A DNA stretch of 64,000 nucleotides from Natronorubrum halophilum (GTDB lineage: Archaea > Halobacteriota > Halobacteria > Halobacteriales > Natrialbaceae), in assembly GCF_003670115.1 (NCBI RefSeq), contig NZ_QQTY01000002.1, positions 682,001-746,000 on the forward strand, given 5' to 3'. Numbering within the stretch: the first letter of the stretch is position 1; each line of letters starts with the position of its first letter. The notes under the pieces were generated by a model, which did no database searches, was not told the origin of the DNA, and saw nothing but the letters and a program-made list of their open reading frames with translations. The position numbers and the translations under genes were made by a program. Of the stretch, positions 54,390 to 63,103 are shown piece after piece.

Positions 54390-54569
54390 CGCTTCTTGTC
54401 CATCCGTTTCTCGCAGGCTGTTCCGAAGTGGTTCGTTCGCTTCGATCAACTCCGAGTCATGGCTGACGAATCGAGCCAGGAACGTACTTCTACGGGAGGC
54501 TAAGTGCCATACAAGCACCCGTTTCCCCGCCCTGACGAAAAGGTCAGGGAAACCAAGGTTCACCGACCG

Positions 54570-54576
54570 TTATACC
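54570..54576 (+). promoter_or_regulatory. TATA box for the small AbrB-like gene
   Basis: GTTATAC-type bases centred near 54573 lie 23-29 nt before ATG 54599. Confidence 0.4.
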
Positions 54577-54598
54577 AAGGCAGGTTGCCGCCAGTCGC

Positions 54599-54784
54599 AT
54601 GGCGCTGAACAAACTCAGACAGTTAGGCCAGAACTCTGCCGGGATTACGCTGCCGAACGACGATCTCCGAATTGAGGGCCTGCTCGACGAGAACGGGAGC
54701 GTCGACGATGAATATCACTTCCACGTTCGTCATATCGGTGACAGTGAGTGGACGCTCGAACTCGTTGAAGGGATTGATACATGA
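54599..54784 (+). CDS. Small DUF8053-like protein, AbrB-type fold suspected
   Basis: This 61-residue protein reads ALNKLRQLGQNSAGITLPNDDLRIEGLLDENGSVDDEYHFHVRH. The pattern 'G..S..ITLP.DDLR..GL.D..G' resembles the swapped-hairpin AbrB/MazE DNA-binding fold. Haloarchaea carry many solitary copies of unknown role. Leaderless expression is suggested by the TATA box. It may act as antitoxin-like regulator, which is inference. Confidence 0.7.
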   Translation: MALNKLRQLGQNSAGITLPNDDLRIEGLLDENGSVDDEYHFHVRHIGDSEWTLELVEGIDT

Positions 54785-54967
54785 TGAGGCCATGATGACG
54801 GAAATTTCATATCCGAAATCCAATTATTGCCGAAGTGTAGGTGTTAGTCAAATCCCTGAACATTAATATCGATGCTAGATCTATATTATATGAGTGTAGG
54901 ATCACACCATATATTGCTACATAAACTCTTGTAGAAACACCCAGAAAGAAGACCGAAAAAGAAAGGG

Positions 54968-55471
54968 TTAGGGTTCGTGTTCGGCGATGATATTCGATGT
55001 ATCGTCGCTTTCCCATACGATGGTTACTTTATCAATTGCAGTCCCAGAGCTATGGGAGTACGAACTTCCAGTTATCGTAGTTGGTGTCCCATCGAATGTA
55101 ACCTCCACCTCGTCAGCAGATCCAGTGGCAGTAGTGATATCTATCGTATCTCCAGCAGTGTATTCTCCGCTACCACTGCCGATGACACCACTTTCTGTGT
55201 TCCCATCTACAGTAACCCTAATTGTAAGATCACTCATACTAATGTCATCGCCACTGGTGTGTGATACAGCGAAGTCGGACCCACTACTTTCCCATTCGTA
55301 CTGCGCACTAGGTGCACTTTCGTCAAGATTGCCCATAGCCAGTACGAACGCCGCAATCACGGCTGCGAGAATTACAGTGATTGTCACCATCAATATCACG
55401 CCAATAACTGGCGATACGGCTCACTGTTCTTCACTACCAATGAGTTTTCTGCGATACTTTTTAAAATCCAT
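54968..55471 (-). pseudogene. Type IV pilin-like protein with nonsense codon at the peptidase site
   Basis: From the ATG at 55471 the frame reads DFKKYRRKLIGSEEQ, a TGA stop (55421-55423), then [25 protein letters not shown] and an acidic pilin-like domain to 54968. The neighbour at 55475 has [11 protein letters not shown] at the same place, so the stop replaces the Arg just before the prepilin-peptidase cleavage site. The downstream part could start at an internal GTG (55399) but would lack the class III signal. Either a pseudogene or a recoded gene; simple nonsense is the more likely. Confidence 0.8.
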
Positions 55472-55474
55472 TGT

Positions 55475-55894
55475 TTAGTATGATTCCTCAGCGATAACAC
55501 TTGAGGAGCCATCTCCTTCCCACACGATTTGGAAGTCACCAGAATCGGTGTCGTAGACGAATGTTTCGCCTGCAGTCCAAGTATCTCCGGATACACTCAC
55601 ATCGGAATTGGCATCTTCGCCTCCACCGTTGAACGCAAGATTGTCCGTTTCGATATCATCTCCGCTAGTCAGTGTAACTGTGACTCTGTCGTCTGTACCG
55701 AAAGTTTGTACTTCCCATTCGTATTGTGCATTGGGTGCACTTCCGTCAAGATCACCCATATCCAGCACGAATGCCGCGATCACAGCCGCGAGAATGACGG
55801 TAATCGCAACCATCAAAATCACGCCAATAACTGGTGATACTGCCCGTTCGTCTTCGCTTCCGATCAGCTTGTTTCGGTATTTGCTTAGATCCAT
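55475..55894 (-). CDS. Archaeal type IV pilin (DUF1628-type)
   Basis: From the ATG at 55894 this is 139 residues. The signal is [17 protein letters not shown], cleaved before [26 protein letters not shown], the conserved H-domain of haloarchaeal adhesion pilins. The mature domain is acidic with Thr/Ser/Asp-rich beta strands ([24 protein letters not shown]). It is expected to form or join a surface pilus after processing by PibD. It shares the N-terminus with the broken copy 3 nt downstream. A TATATATA at 56053-56060 is a candidate promoter with a leader of over 100 nt. Confidence 0.85.
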   Translation of the reverse strand: MDLSKYRNKLIGSEDERAVSPVIGVILMVAITVILAAVIAAFVLDMGDLDGSAPNAQYEWEVQTFGTDDRVTVTLTSGDDIETDNLAFNGGGEDANSDVSVSGDTWTAGETFVYDTDSGDFQIVWEGDGSSSVIAEESY

Positions 55895-56234
55895 AGTTGG
55901 ATTTCTGTTTACCACGCACCCTTCGACGGTGAGAACGCTTCTTTGGGGAGTGTGGTAGCGCCCCGGTGACGCTCGAGGGGGATTGGAAACCGCACCACCT
56001 CGGCGTCGCCTTCTCGTCGTCGTCGGGTTAATCTCACCGAGAGAATTCGGGGTATATATAATTAGTTGATAGTGAGAAGGTTCTTGACAAATAGAATAAA
56101 CGACACGGTTTCAATGCTGATAATTAGGTGGGTACAGAAGAGCTACAGTAGTGTCTTGAAGCCACGCAGTCATGCGATATCAAATGTGAGACCGTAGACG
56201 GTACCATTTTTCCATCTCGATGTAAACTTCGCCT

Positions 56235-56432
56235 CTGGAGTGGGACGCCCCGTTGATCGCCGAGCGCGACCTCGCGCGCACCTACGACGGCGGTGCGTAC
56301 AGCGACCCGTGGACCGCCGTTCTCGACTACCAGGCGGTGCTTCGCTACGCGAGCCAGCATCCGAACAAGGGTTCGCACGCGATCGCGACCACACTCGAGA
56401 TCCGCGGCCTCGAGGTAAACCCTGTTACGTGA
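56235..56432 (+). pseudogene. N-terminal fragment of a haloarchaeal protein family (copy 1)
   Basis: In one frame without a good start codon the sequence reads LEWDAPLIAERDLARTYDGG, DPWTAVLDYQAVLRYASQ, HPNKGSHAIATTLEIRGLEV, then stops. Full-length haloarchaeal relatives I recall start this way and continue into a helix-turn-helix-like region and a longer body. Only about 65 residues remain. A second, shorter copy with a frameshift lies at 57599. Confidence 0.55.
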
Positions 56433-56493
56433 GTCGTTCCACAACCGATGACGATCGATTGAATTTCTGCCTCTAAGTCATCTCTCCGAATCC

Positions 56494-56500
56494 CTTATAC
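56494..56500 (+). promoter_or_regulatory. TATA box for the response regulator gene
   Basis: CTTATAC lies 24-30 nt before ATG 56524, predicting a leaderless mRNA. Confidence 0.55.
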
Positions 56501-56523
56501 CCGTCAATCCGAATCATCACCCT

Positions 56524-56964
56524 ATGGGAAGCGGATCATCGGAGGCGGTAATACTGTTAGTAGAAGACAACCCCGGTGATGTTCGCCTTATCGAAGAAGC
56601 CTTCACAGACGGCAACATCGAAAACACGCTCAACACCGTCACTGACGGCCAAGCGGCGCTCGATTTCATCTATCGACGCGGAACGTACGAGGACGCTCCT
56701 CGACCGGATATCGTACTGCTCGACCTGAAACTGCCGAAAGTGAACGGCGAAGACGTCCTACACGAAATCAAACACCACCCCGAACTGGATCACGTTCCAG
56801 TGATCGTCCTCACCGGGATGGACGAAGACCTGATCGAATCCCGCGACCTCGATCACGATGCGGACGAAGATGCAATCCTCGAGAAGCCGATTGATCCCGG
56901 CGAGTTCGTTTCGATAATTCGGTCGTTCGAGCAGTTCCGGTTGGCAGTTATGCGAGAGGACTGA
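56524..56964 (+). CDS. Stand-alone receiver-domain response regulator (Rcp1-like)
   Basis: This 146-residue protein is a single receiver domain: acidic pocket LVEDNPGDVRLIEEAF, phosphoacceptor Asp67 in IVLLDLKLPKVNGEDVL, switch Thr in VIVLTGMD and the conserved Lys121 in ILEKPIDPGEF. There is no output domain, so it would act by protein binding or as part of a phosphorelay. The extended LDLKLPKVNG and NPGDVRLI signatures are those of Rcp1-type regulators common in haloarchaea. No histidine kinase lies beside it. Confidence 0.92.
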   Translation: MGSGSSEAVILLVEDNPGDVRLIEEAFTDGNIENTLNTVTDGQAALDFIYRRGTYEDAPRPDIVLLDLKLPKVNGEDVLHEIKHHPELDHVPVIVLTGMDEDLIESRDLDHDADEDAILEKPIDPGEFVSIIRSFEQFRLAVMRED

Positions 56965-57138
56965 TGGGGAGCGCGTCGATGGTGTCTGTTACTGTGCGAA
57001 CCGATACGTGTGCTCTCCGTACCTATCGCCGAGAGCACCGAGCCTCTCAATTCAGGGGCGAGCCACCGTGTCCAGTCACCCACAGAATCACTGGATAGGG
57101 ACCTAACAGCTATCGTATTCCCGGTCATAGACGTACTG

Positions 57139-57543
57139 ATGGACGACGTAGTCGGCATTACGCTGGTCTGCAACGAAGAGTACGGAGCGCAGTTCGAAGA
57201 CGGATTATTCGAAAACACGGTGGGAATTACTATCGAGGGAATCGTAGACCCATCCACAGTTCGGGACGGTTGGGACCCGTCAGGGACAGGTTGTGTAATC
57301 AGCGTCGATACTCGGCACGAACCACCGATAGAGCCGATCTACGAGTATCTCCGCGAAAATTGGCAGGAACAGCCCGTTATCGTCGCATCGGACGAAGGTG
57401 AGGACGTTGAGTTGATCAGTAAACTCGTCAACGACGAGAAGGGGGACTACGTTTTTCTACCGGAGGGAGACATTCCGTTCGGATTGCTCTCAGCCCGGTG
57501 CAAACGGCTTACCACGGACGAGGAACGCAACAGCACGGAATGA
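57139..57543 (+). CDS. Receiver-like protein of unknown function
   Basis: From ATG 57139 this is 134 residues (DDVVGITLVCNEEYGAQFEDGLFEN...). The strand pattern, with TGCVISVDT, EQPVIVASDEGEDVELISKLVNDEKGDYVFLPEGD, resembles a degenerate receiver domain as found at the N-terminus of haloarchaeal sensor proteins. Phosphorylation capacity is doubtful because the acidic pocket is not visible. It follows the response regulator by 174 nt. Confidence 0.55.
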   Translation: MDDVVGITLVCNEEYGAQFEDGLFENTVGITIEGIVDPSTVRDGWDPSGTGCVISVDTRHEPPIEPIYEYLRENWQEQPVIVASDEGEDVELISKLVNDEKGDYVFLPEGDIPFGLLSARCKRLTTDEERNSTE

Positions 57544-57598
57544 GAAGACATCGCCGATCGGGATGGTCGCTTGCTCGACTCCGCGGTGATCAACCGGC

Positions 57599-57704
57599 GA
57601 AAACCCGTGGACCGCGGTACTCGATTATCAGGCGGTCATGCGGTGCGCGAGCGAGCAAGTCGAACGCGGGTTCGCACGCGACCGCGACAGCCCTCGAACT
57701 CCGC
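57599..57704 (+). pseudogene. Second fragment of the same family as 56235 (copy 2), with a frameshift
   Basis: The frame at 57599 reads ENPWTAVLDYQAVMRCASE. After a one-base insertion near 57655 another frame continues SNAGSHATATALELRF. Together these mirror copy 1 (PWTAVLDYQAVLRYAS, then KGSHAIATTLEIR) at both protein and DNA level. It is a relic, probably from duplication or repeated insertion of the gene. Confidence 0.5.
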
Positions 57705-57723
57705 TTTGCGCGTCCACAGCTAC

Positions 57724-58119
57724 TCACTCTCGAGCCCGCTCTGCCCGCGCTCGAGCGTCCGTAATCTTCCCATCTAACTTCTTCAGCACAGTGTATTTGA
57801 ACTCGTCGGGCATCTGGCCGTAGGTCACGTCGACGGTAAGCATCGCGTCGCAGTCGTCGACGATTTCGGGAGCCCACTTGCCGCGGGCGAGCTTCGACTC
57901 CTCCGTCACGACCAGGTCGCCGTCCTCGAGATCGAGAAACGCGGTCACGATGGTCCAGATCTGGGGATCGCTCGTGGTCGCCTCGTCGAACAGGGTTTCG
58001 AGCCGCGAGTCCTTGATCGGGTTCTCCGCCACTTCGTCGCGCAGGTCCTCGAGCGCGTCGGCCAGGGCCTCGTACTCGGCGGCAGTGCCGTCCGACTCGT
58101 CGAGAATCATCGACGCCAC
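57724..58119 (-). CDS. Haloarchaeal protein of unknown function
   Basis: This 131-residue acidic protein reads ILDESDGTAAEYEALADALEDLRDEVAENPIKDSRLETLFDEATTSDPQIWTIVTAFLDLEDGDLVVTEESKLARGKWAP. It looks coding by composition (acidic helix-rich) but I do not recognise the family. A second Met at residue 4 (58110) is an alternative start. It closes the accessory region on this side. Confidence 0.6.
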   Translation of the reverse strand: MASMILDESDGTAAEYEALADALEDLRDEVAENPIKDSRLETLFDEATTSDPQIWTIVTAFLDLEDGDLVVTEESKLARGKWAPEIVDDCDAMLTVDVTYGQMPDEFKYTVLKKLDGKITDARARAERARE

Positions 58120-58290
58120 CCCGCGTCGTCGGTGTTGGTACGCATCTGTACGAAGAGGTTGTGACTGGATCCCTAAGACTCCCGTCCTTCGGTCGGCACG
58201 GACGACTGCGGTGCCGGTCCGCCACCGGTCGGCGCTCTCGAGCGGGAACCGCCGCTCGAGTCACGACCGGAGCGAGTTCACTCCACTCCG

Positions 58291-58476
58291 GTGTCGACGG
58301 CTGGATCCTCGTCGGAATCGGATACGACTTCGAACGAACTCCCGCCACACGAGCACCCGCGTAACGCCGTCTTTGTGTGCCATCCCCACTGGCCGGAGAA
58401 CACGAACTGCAGGAGAGAAGCGTTCTACTTCGAAACCGCGTGCCGGATGAGAAATCTCGATTCGAGTCCGGTGTGA
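58291..58476 (+). CDS. Uncertain small ORF
   Basis: From GTG 58291 a 61-residue frame reads STAGSSSESDTTSNELPPHEHP, then NAVFVCHPHWPENTNCRREAFYFETACRM. The Ser/Thr-rich acidic N-terminus and the Cys/His-containing middle resemble real haloarchaeal small proteins more than antisense frames do. No promoter or ribosome site is clear. Could be a fragment. Confidence 0.3.
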   Translation: MSTAGSSSESDTTSNELPPHEHPRNAVFVCHPHWPENTNCRREAFYFETACRMRNLDSSPV

Positions 58477-58648
58477 GCAGAACGGTCGGGACGCATTCCA
58501 CGCAGATCGATGACCGATCCGTCGGCCTCCGTGACAGTCACTGCGCTCTCGAGGAGATGGGGGCCCAGATAAAACAACGACCGTCCGAATCGGTCAGGAG
58601 CGACGTACACGAACGGACGGTATCGTTCTATCAAACGTAGTGACAACC

Positions 58649-58657
58649 TATTTAATA
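58649..58657 (+). promoter_or_regulatory. TATA box upstream of the HalOD1 gene region
   Basis: TATTTAATA is a strong haloarchaeal TATA element. A transcript would start near 58680, at the GTG of a 72-codon frame (58681-58899), or give the HalOD1 gene a leader of about 240 nt. Confidence 0.4.
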
Positions 58658-58920
58658 TTGGTCCTGTCCACGGGATTCGTGTGACGCTGATCGATCAGTT
58701 TCGGGGAGTGTGTTCGGGGTGTGCGCTGGTAGTCGAGAGTCATCGGCCGTTGATCCGAGCGCCGGCAGTCACGACCGGCGACGGGATAGTGGCCTCGAAC
58801 TCAGTCGGTCACGCTCGAGGATCGTGGGTCCGGTCGGCAGCGCACCCGGATCGAACGAAACGACGGGCGTACGCGGGCGTCGAAGCCGCGAGACGCTAAG
58901 TCACAGCAAGGAATTCGCTC

Positions 58921-59241
58921 ATGGATATCCATCACTCGAGGCCGAATCGACGGATGTCGGCGCAGCAGTATCAGGACGGGATTATCCTCGACGTCGTTGA
59001 GGCACTGGCCGAGGCCGATCGACTCGATCTCGAGGAAGTCGAGTACACCCTCTACGAGTACATCAATCCGGAGGTCCTGACGCAACTGGCCGACGACCGG
59101 GGGAGCACGTGGGAGTTTACGTTCGAGGTCGCCGACCACGAGGTAACGATCACGAGCGACGGCCGACTGTTCGTCGACGGCATCCTCTGTCGGACCGACC
59201 TGACACTGAACCGATTCTCGTCGGGTTGCGCGTACAGCTGA
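58921..59241 (+). CDS. HalOD1 domain protein
   Basis: This 106-residue protein is a solitary halobacterial output domain 1: ILDVVEALAEADRLDLEEVEYTLYEYINPEVLTQLADDRGSTWEFTFEVADHEVTITSDGRLFVDG. HalOD1 is found as the presumed output part of haloarchaeal response regulators, but here stands alone. Biochemical role unknown. The receiver protein at 56524 is the nearest signalling partner. Confidence 0.88.
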   Translation: MDIHHSRPNRRMSAQQYQDGIILDVVEALAEADRLDLEEVEYTLYEYINPEVLTQLADDRGSTWEFTFEVADHEVTITSDGRLFVDGILCRTDLTLNRFSSGCAYS

Positions 59242-59400
59242 CGCTGGGCGTGGGTACGGCGATCCGTCCAGCGACTACGTCGAGTGTACCGTTCTACGAG
59301 CTCGACGACGAGCGACGGCAGTAGCGGGCGGCGGTCGATTCGGAGTTCCGACCGCTGCGGTGTGTTCGGTCCCGTTACCGGTCGCGCTACCGGCAGTCGC

Positions 59401-59547
59401 TTACAGCAGGAACGAGACGACCGCGAGGACCAGGAAGAGTATCACGAGCCACTTCGCGATGGTCATGGTGATGCCGGCGACGCCAGTCGCGCCGAGTGCG
59501 CCGGCGATGATTGCGATCACGAAGAACAGCAGTGCGAGTTCTAACAT
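59401..59547 (-). CDS. DUF1328 small membrane protein
   Basis: From the ATG at 59547 this is 48 residues, nearly all hydrophobic: [47 protein letters not shown]. Two helices separated by a Gly-rich turn are the DUF1328 (YtjA-like) signature. Function unknown; often stress-induced in bacteria. Confidence 0.88.
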   Translation of the reverse strand: MLELALLFFVIAIIAGALGATGVAGITMTIAKWLVILFLVLAVVSFLL

Positions 59548-59783
59548 ACATGTTGTGACGACAGTCCGAGTGAAGTGAATTCGGCCTGAATACGCCACGT
59601 AGCGGTCGTGTATTCGCTGTGAAAGGATCTGTTCGCCGGACTACTTCGCGACGGCTGCGGCCGTAGACGACGTCGAAGCGAACGCTCGAACCGTCGGTTA
59701 GGGGTCCGGTTTCGAACGGCGGCCGAAAAGCGGACAGGTCACGTGCTCACACGCAGCACACTGTACTCGACGAGCCGAACTCG

Positions 59784-60170
59784 TTACTCGTTGAGGTGGG
59801 AGCGGTACCCCTTCGGCTCGAAGCCGCGCCGGCAGACGACTCGTTTTCGACCGACCGTGATCGCACTGACCTGCCCGTCGTCTTCCATCCCGCTGATGAC
59901 GTCCGCGAGATGCTCGTCCGACCAGCCGGTTTCCTGGCGGACGGTCGCTCGATCGACGCGGCCGCCGCGTTTGACCAGTAATCTGAGAATCTTGTCTTCG
60001 TCCGGCAGTTCCTGTTCGTTGACTCCGTACTCGATCTCCTCGGCGTAACTCAGTGTTTCCTCGTCGACGCCGTCCGATTCCTCACTCGAGGACTCGTCGC
60101 CCGATCCTTCGTTCGTCGAGCCGTTCGACCAGAGAGACGAAAGACGGGCCCAGAGTGCGTTAAATACCAT
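59784..60170 (-). CDS. Winged-helix DNA-binding protein with acidic linker
   Basis: This 128-residue protein begins with MVFNALWARLSSLW and a Ser/Glu/Asp-rich linker (about 18-50). The C-terminal winged helix reads LPDEDKILRLLVKRGGRVDRATVRQETGWSDEHLADVISGMEDDGQVSAITVGRKRVV. It matches the HTH type found in haloarchaeal membrane-associated regulators. Targets are unknown. Confidence 0.8.
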   Translation of the reverse strand: MVFNALWARLSSLWSNGSTNEGSGDESSSEESDGVDEETLSYAEEIEYGVNEQELPDEDKILRLLVKRGGRVDRATVRQETGWSDEHLADVISGMEDDGQVSAITVGRKRVVCRRGFEPKGYRSHLNE

Positions 60171-60372
60171 TGTTGATCACCGTATGCGGAACCGATCGTT
60201 TGTTGAACGCGCATCTACCGTGAGTGTATATTTCATTTGTTATGTATTCCTGTCGCTGTTAGGTACGGTATGACTATCATAATGCTTCCGTTGGCGAATA
60301 GCGACGGCCTTGCGACCCGCAAGTCAGTTATCAGTTCGCCGACCCGACTCGGTCGTCGCTCGAGGCCGGAAC

Positions 60373-60603
60373 TCATACTCGATCACGAACCCGTCGGACG
60401 ATTTCGTCGACGTCGTACGATTCCTCGCTCTTCTCGAAGACCACCTCGTCATCGACGCGAACCGCGAAGACACCGTTTGCACCCGTAACGAGCGTCACCG
60501 CCTCGAGTTGTTCGCCGAACGTCGACAAAAGCGCGTGCTGGAGGTCCTCGGCGCGCTCGAGGAATCCACACGGCACGCAGTATTCGATTTCGACCCTCGC
60601 CAT
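60373..60603 (-). CDS. SelW/Rdx family thioredoxin-like protein
   Basis: From the ATG at 60603 this is 76 residues: VEIEYCVPCGFLERAEDLQHALL with redox Cys9 and Cys12 (CxxC), TLVTGANGVFAVRVDDEVVFEKSEESYDVDEIVRRVRD. These are cysteine forms of the selenoprotein W/T family with a thioredoxin fold. Proposed redox role; partner unknown. The in-frame extension upstream is rejected. Confidence 0.88.
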   Translation of the reverse strand: MARVEIEYCVPCGFLERAEDLQHALLSTFGEQLEAVTLVTGANGVFAVRVDDEVVFEKSEESYDVDEIVRRVRDRV

Positions 60604-60671
60604 GGCTGACGGTTCATCACCCCGATACAAATCAGTTCGGTAGCAGGTGCATTCTCGCTGACGTATCGGCC

Positions 60672-61481
60672 CTAGCACCGGTCCAGTGATTCGGCGGGGC
60701 CCGGATAGCCTTTCGCGAGCGCCGTCAGCGCCTCGGCGTGGGTCGTCGTGTGGGGAGCAGTGAGCGGAGAGACGCTGATGCGGCCCTCGACGACGGCTCG
60801 GCGGTCGGTTCCCTCGGGATCGGGGAGGGTTTCGGGATCCATCCGCTCCCAGACGCGGTCCGTAAGGTGAATGCGAGCGCCGTCGCGTTCGGCGTCCATG
60901 GCGTAGCGTTTCGACGGGTCGGTGATCTCGATCGGCGCGGGCTCGCCATCGGGAAGGGGGACGTTGACGTTGAGGTACGCGGCGTGTTCGAAGACGCCGG
61001 CCTCGAGGGCGCGCTCGACCAGGTAGGACGTTACGCGGGTCGCTTCGGCATAGTCCTCGATGGCGAGGTTGATCTCGCTCAGCGGCGTCCCGTCGACGGG
61101 GATGTACATCGACGTTGCGATCGCGGGAACGTCGAAGAAGGCGGCCTCGACGGCGGCGCTGACCGTCCCGGACCGGCCGAGAACGTACTCGCCGAGGTTC
61201 GCTCCCTTGTTACAGCCCGCGACGACGACGTCCGGCTCCGGGCCGAGTTCGGCCAGTCCGGCGACGACGCAGTCGGAGGGGGTGCCGAAGACGGCGTAGC
61301 CCAGTTCGCGCTCTTCGACGTCGACCTCGTGCGACATCGATCGGCCGCAGGCGCTCCGGTCGGTTGCGGGGGCGACGACGGTCACGTTGGCGCGTTCGGC
61401 GAGGGCGTCGTGTAGTGCCCGAATACCGGTGCTATCGATCCCGTCGTCGTTGGTCAGCAGGATCTCGAGGGGATCGCTCAT
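60672..61481 (-). CDS. surE: 5'/3'-nucleotidase SurE
   Basis: This 269-residue protein has the SurE active site: ILLTNDDGIDSTGIRAL (Asp-Asp metal), VVAPATDRSACGRSMS, GTPSDCVVAG, VVAGCNKGANLGEYVLGRSGTVSAAVEA. It removes phosphate from nucleotides and short polyphosphates. It follows the methyltransferase gene at 47 nt, in the same transcription unit. Confidence 0.93.
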   Translation of the reverse strand: MSDPLEILLTNDDGIDSTGIRALHDALAERANVTVVAPATDRSACGRSMSHEVDVEERELGYAVFGTPSDCVVAGLAELGPEPDVVVAGCNKGANLGEYVLGRSGTVSAAVEAAFFDVPAIATSMYIPVDGTPLSEINLAIEDYAEATRVTSYLVERALEAGVFEHAAYLNVNVPLPDGEPAPIEITDPSKRYAMDAERDGARIHLTDRVWERMDPETLPDPEGTDRRAVVEGRISVSPLTAPHTTTHAEALTALAKGYPGPAESLDRC

Positions 61482-61528
61482 ATCAATCGGGTCGGAAGCC
61501 GGTGCGAAAAGCCCACCGCTTCGGCGAG

Positions 61529-63103
61529 TTACCCGATCCGGTCGACGACCGTCTGCTCGTCGACGACCAGGTTGTAGGCCCCCTCGTCGTCGTTCCAGAG
61601 CGCGAGGATCTGCTCGAACGAGCAGACCTCGCCGTACTCGGCCTCGAGCAGCGGGCGGTTGAGCGAAGTCTCGCTCGTGAGGACGGCGTAGTGGTCGATG
61701 GTCTCGCTCCCGTCGCTGATCTTGAACAGGGGGTTCGAACCGCTCGAGCGGCCGCCGTCGGAGCCGCCATCGCTCAGCGAGCGGCTGAGTTTGGCCGCGA
61801 CGAGATCGATCCGGTTGGTGACGTGTCCCTCCATGTCGGCCATCCTCGCCCAGTCGGCGGTCTCGAGCGAGAGGTCAATTCGCCGCGTTCCGTCGAGTCG
61901 CAACAGGGAGTAGGAGAACTGCACGTCGACGTTGACGAACTCGTTGGGGTCGTGTTCGTCGTCGTCGGCCGGCGTCGCGTCCTCGAGTTTTCGCTGGAAG
62001 GAGGGAACGTCGATATCGGGCCTGACGTCGAACGACCAGCCCCGATCCGATGGACGGGCGTCCGGCCAGAGTCGGACGGCGGGGCCGTATATCGTTACCC
62101 GCCCGAGTCTGTCGTCGGCGTCTCCTGCGGTCTCGGTACCGTCGTCGGCCCCCTTCCCGCCCAGCTCCGCCGGCGTCCACACCCGCTCGTCCTCGAGTTC
62201 GCGTTCGACCTCGCGAAGCTGGATGCTGGTGTTCTTGTCCGCGGGGGCCATCGCGAGCAGCGTCCCGTCCGGCGCGAGCATCTCGAGCGCCGAGCGGAGG
62301 ACGGCCGTCGGGTCCTCGAGTTCGCTCACGACGTTCGCGGCGATGATGAGGTCGAAGCCGTCGTCGGGTGCGGTCGGCTCGAACCCGTCTCCGCCGGTAC
62401 CCGCGTCGGCGACGACTCCCGGGTCGAACGCCTCCGCGGTCGTCCGGTGGATCGTCGGGTGGACGTTCCGGCCCGTCTCCGCGAGCAGTTCCTCGAGAAC
62501 GTCCGCGGCCGCGCTGGGTTCGACCGCGTGGTAGTCGAGCAGGGAGTCCTGTGGCAGGAAGTCGGAAAGGCCCAGCGCGGGGCCGCCGACGCCGGCTCCG
62601 ATATCGAGTACGCGCAGGTTTCGACCGAGGAGGCCGCGCTGGGCGAGATCGTTCAGGGCGTACTGGACGGCGGCGTAGTAGCCCGGCAGGTGATAGATCG
62701 CGTAGCCCGCGGCGACGTCCTCGTCGTAGTCGACCGGTCGCCGGTCAAGGTACTCGGCCTTGAATCGCCGGATGGTCGACCGCAGGAGGTCGCCGGTCGC
62801 GTCTTTGTGCCAGTCGACGCCGTAGCGTTCGACCAGCAGGTCCTCGAGTCGCCTTTCGTAGGCGGTCGGGAACTGCCGGACGGAGCCCTGCATTGGCGGA
62901 ACCGGCTCGTCGTCGACGGGGACGAATGTGCCGTCGTCGCGCTCGAGCAAGCCGAGATCCGGGGCCGCCTCGCGGAGGTGCTGGCGAACGACGGCCGGGT
63001 GGGGGGTCTCCTCGATGTAGTCACAGACTTCTTCGGGGTCGATCGGTCTGACGTTGCGCAGGTACTTGGCGTTCGAGCGGACGGCCTCTCGGTGATCACT
63101 CAT
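61529..63103 (-). CDS. Rsm22-like S-adenosylmethionine-dependent methyltransferase
   Basis: This 524-residue protein has an AdoMet-binding motif (NLRVLDIGAGVGGPALGLSDFL) near residue 175, followed by HAVEPSAAAD and IIAANVVSELED. The N-terminal half (EDLLVERYGVDWHKDATGDLLRSTIRRFKAEY) is typical of Rsm22-family proteins that act on small-subunit rRNA or its assembly. The C-terminal third holds a Cys-poor beta-rich extension. The start overlaps the tyrA stop as ATGA, so it is translated with tyrA. Target rRNA position unknown. Confidence 0.8.
   Translation of the reverse strand: MSDHREAVRSNAKYLRNVRPIDPEEVCDYIEETPHPAVVRQHLREAAPDLGLLERDDGTFVPVDDEPVPPMQGSVRQFPTAYERRLEDLLVERYGVDWHKDATGDLLRSTIRRFKAEYLDRRPVDYDEDVAAGYAIYHLPGYYAAVQYALNDLAQRGLLGRNLRVLDIGAGVGGPALGLSDFLPQDSLLDYHAVEPSAAADVLEELLAETGRNVHPTIHRTTAEAFDPGVVADAGTGGDGFEPTAPDDGFDLIIAANVVSELEDPTAVLRSALEMLAPDGTLLAMAPADKNTSIQLREVERELEDERVWTPAELGGKGADDGTETAGDADDRLGRVTIYGPAVRLWPDARPSDRGWSFDVRPDIDVPSFQRKLEDATPADDDEHDPNEFVNVDVQFSYSLLRLDGTRRIDLSLETADWARMADMEGHVTNRIDLVAAKLSRSLSDGGSDGGRSSGSNPLFKISDGSETIDHYAVLTSETSLNRPLLEAEYGEVCSFEQILALWNDDEGAYNLVVDEQTVVDRIG

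Larger units (their letters stand above)
58120..58920. other. Gene-poor 800-nt stretch
   Basis: No strong gene was found. Two frames are weak candidates: 58291-58476 plus (see its entry) and 58681-58899 plus. A TATA box lies at 58649-58657. The rest holds promoter regions for the flanking genes. Confidence 0.4.

Noticed and set aside
58425-58646. 73-codon minus-strand frame
   Set aside because: Needs a TTG start, with the TATA box too close; no recognisable family.
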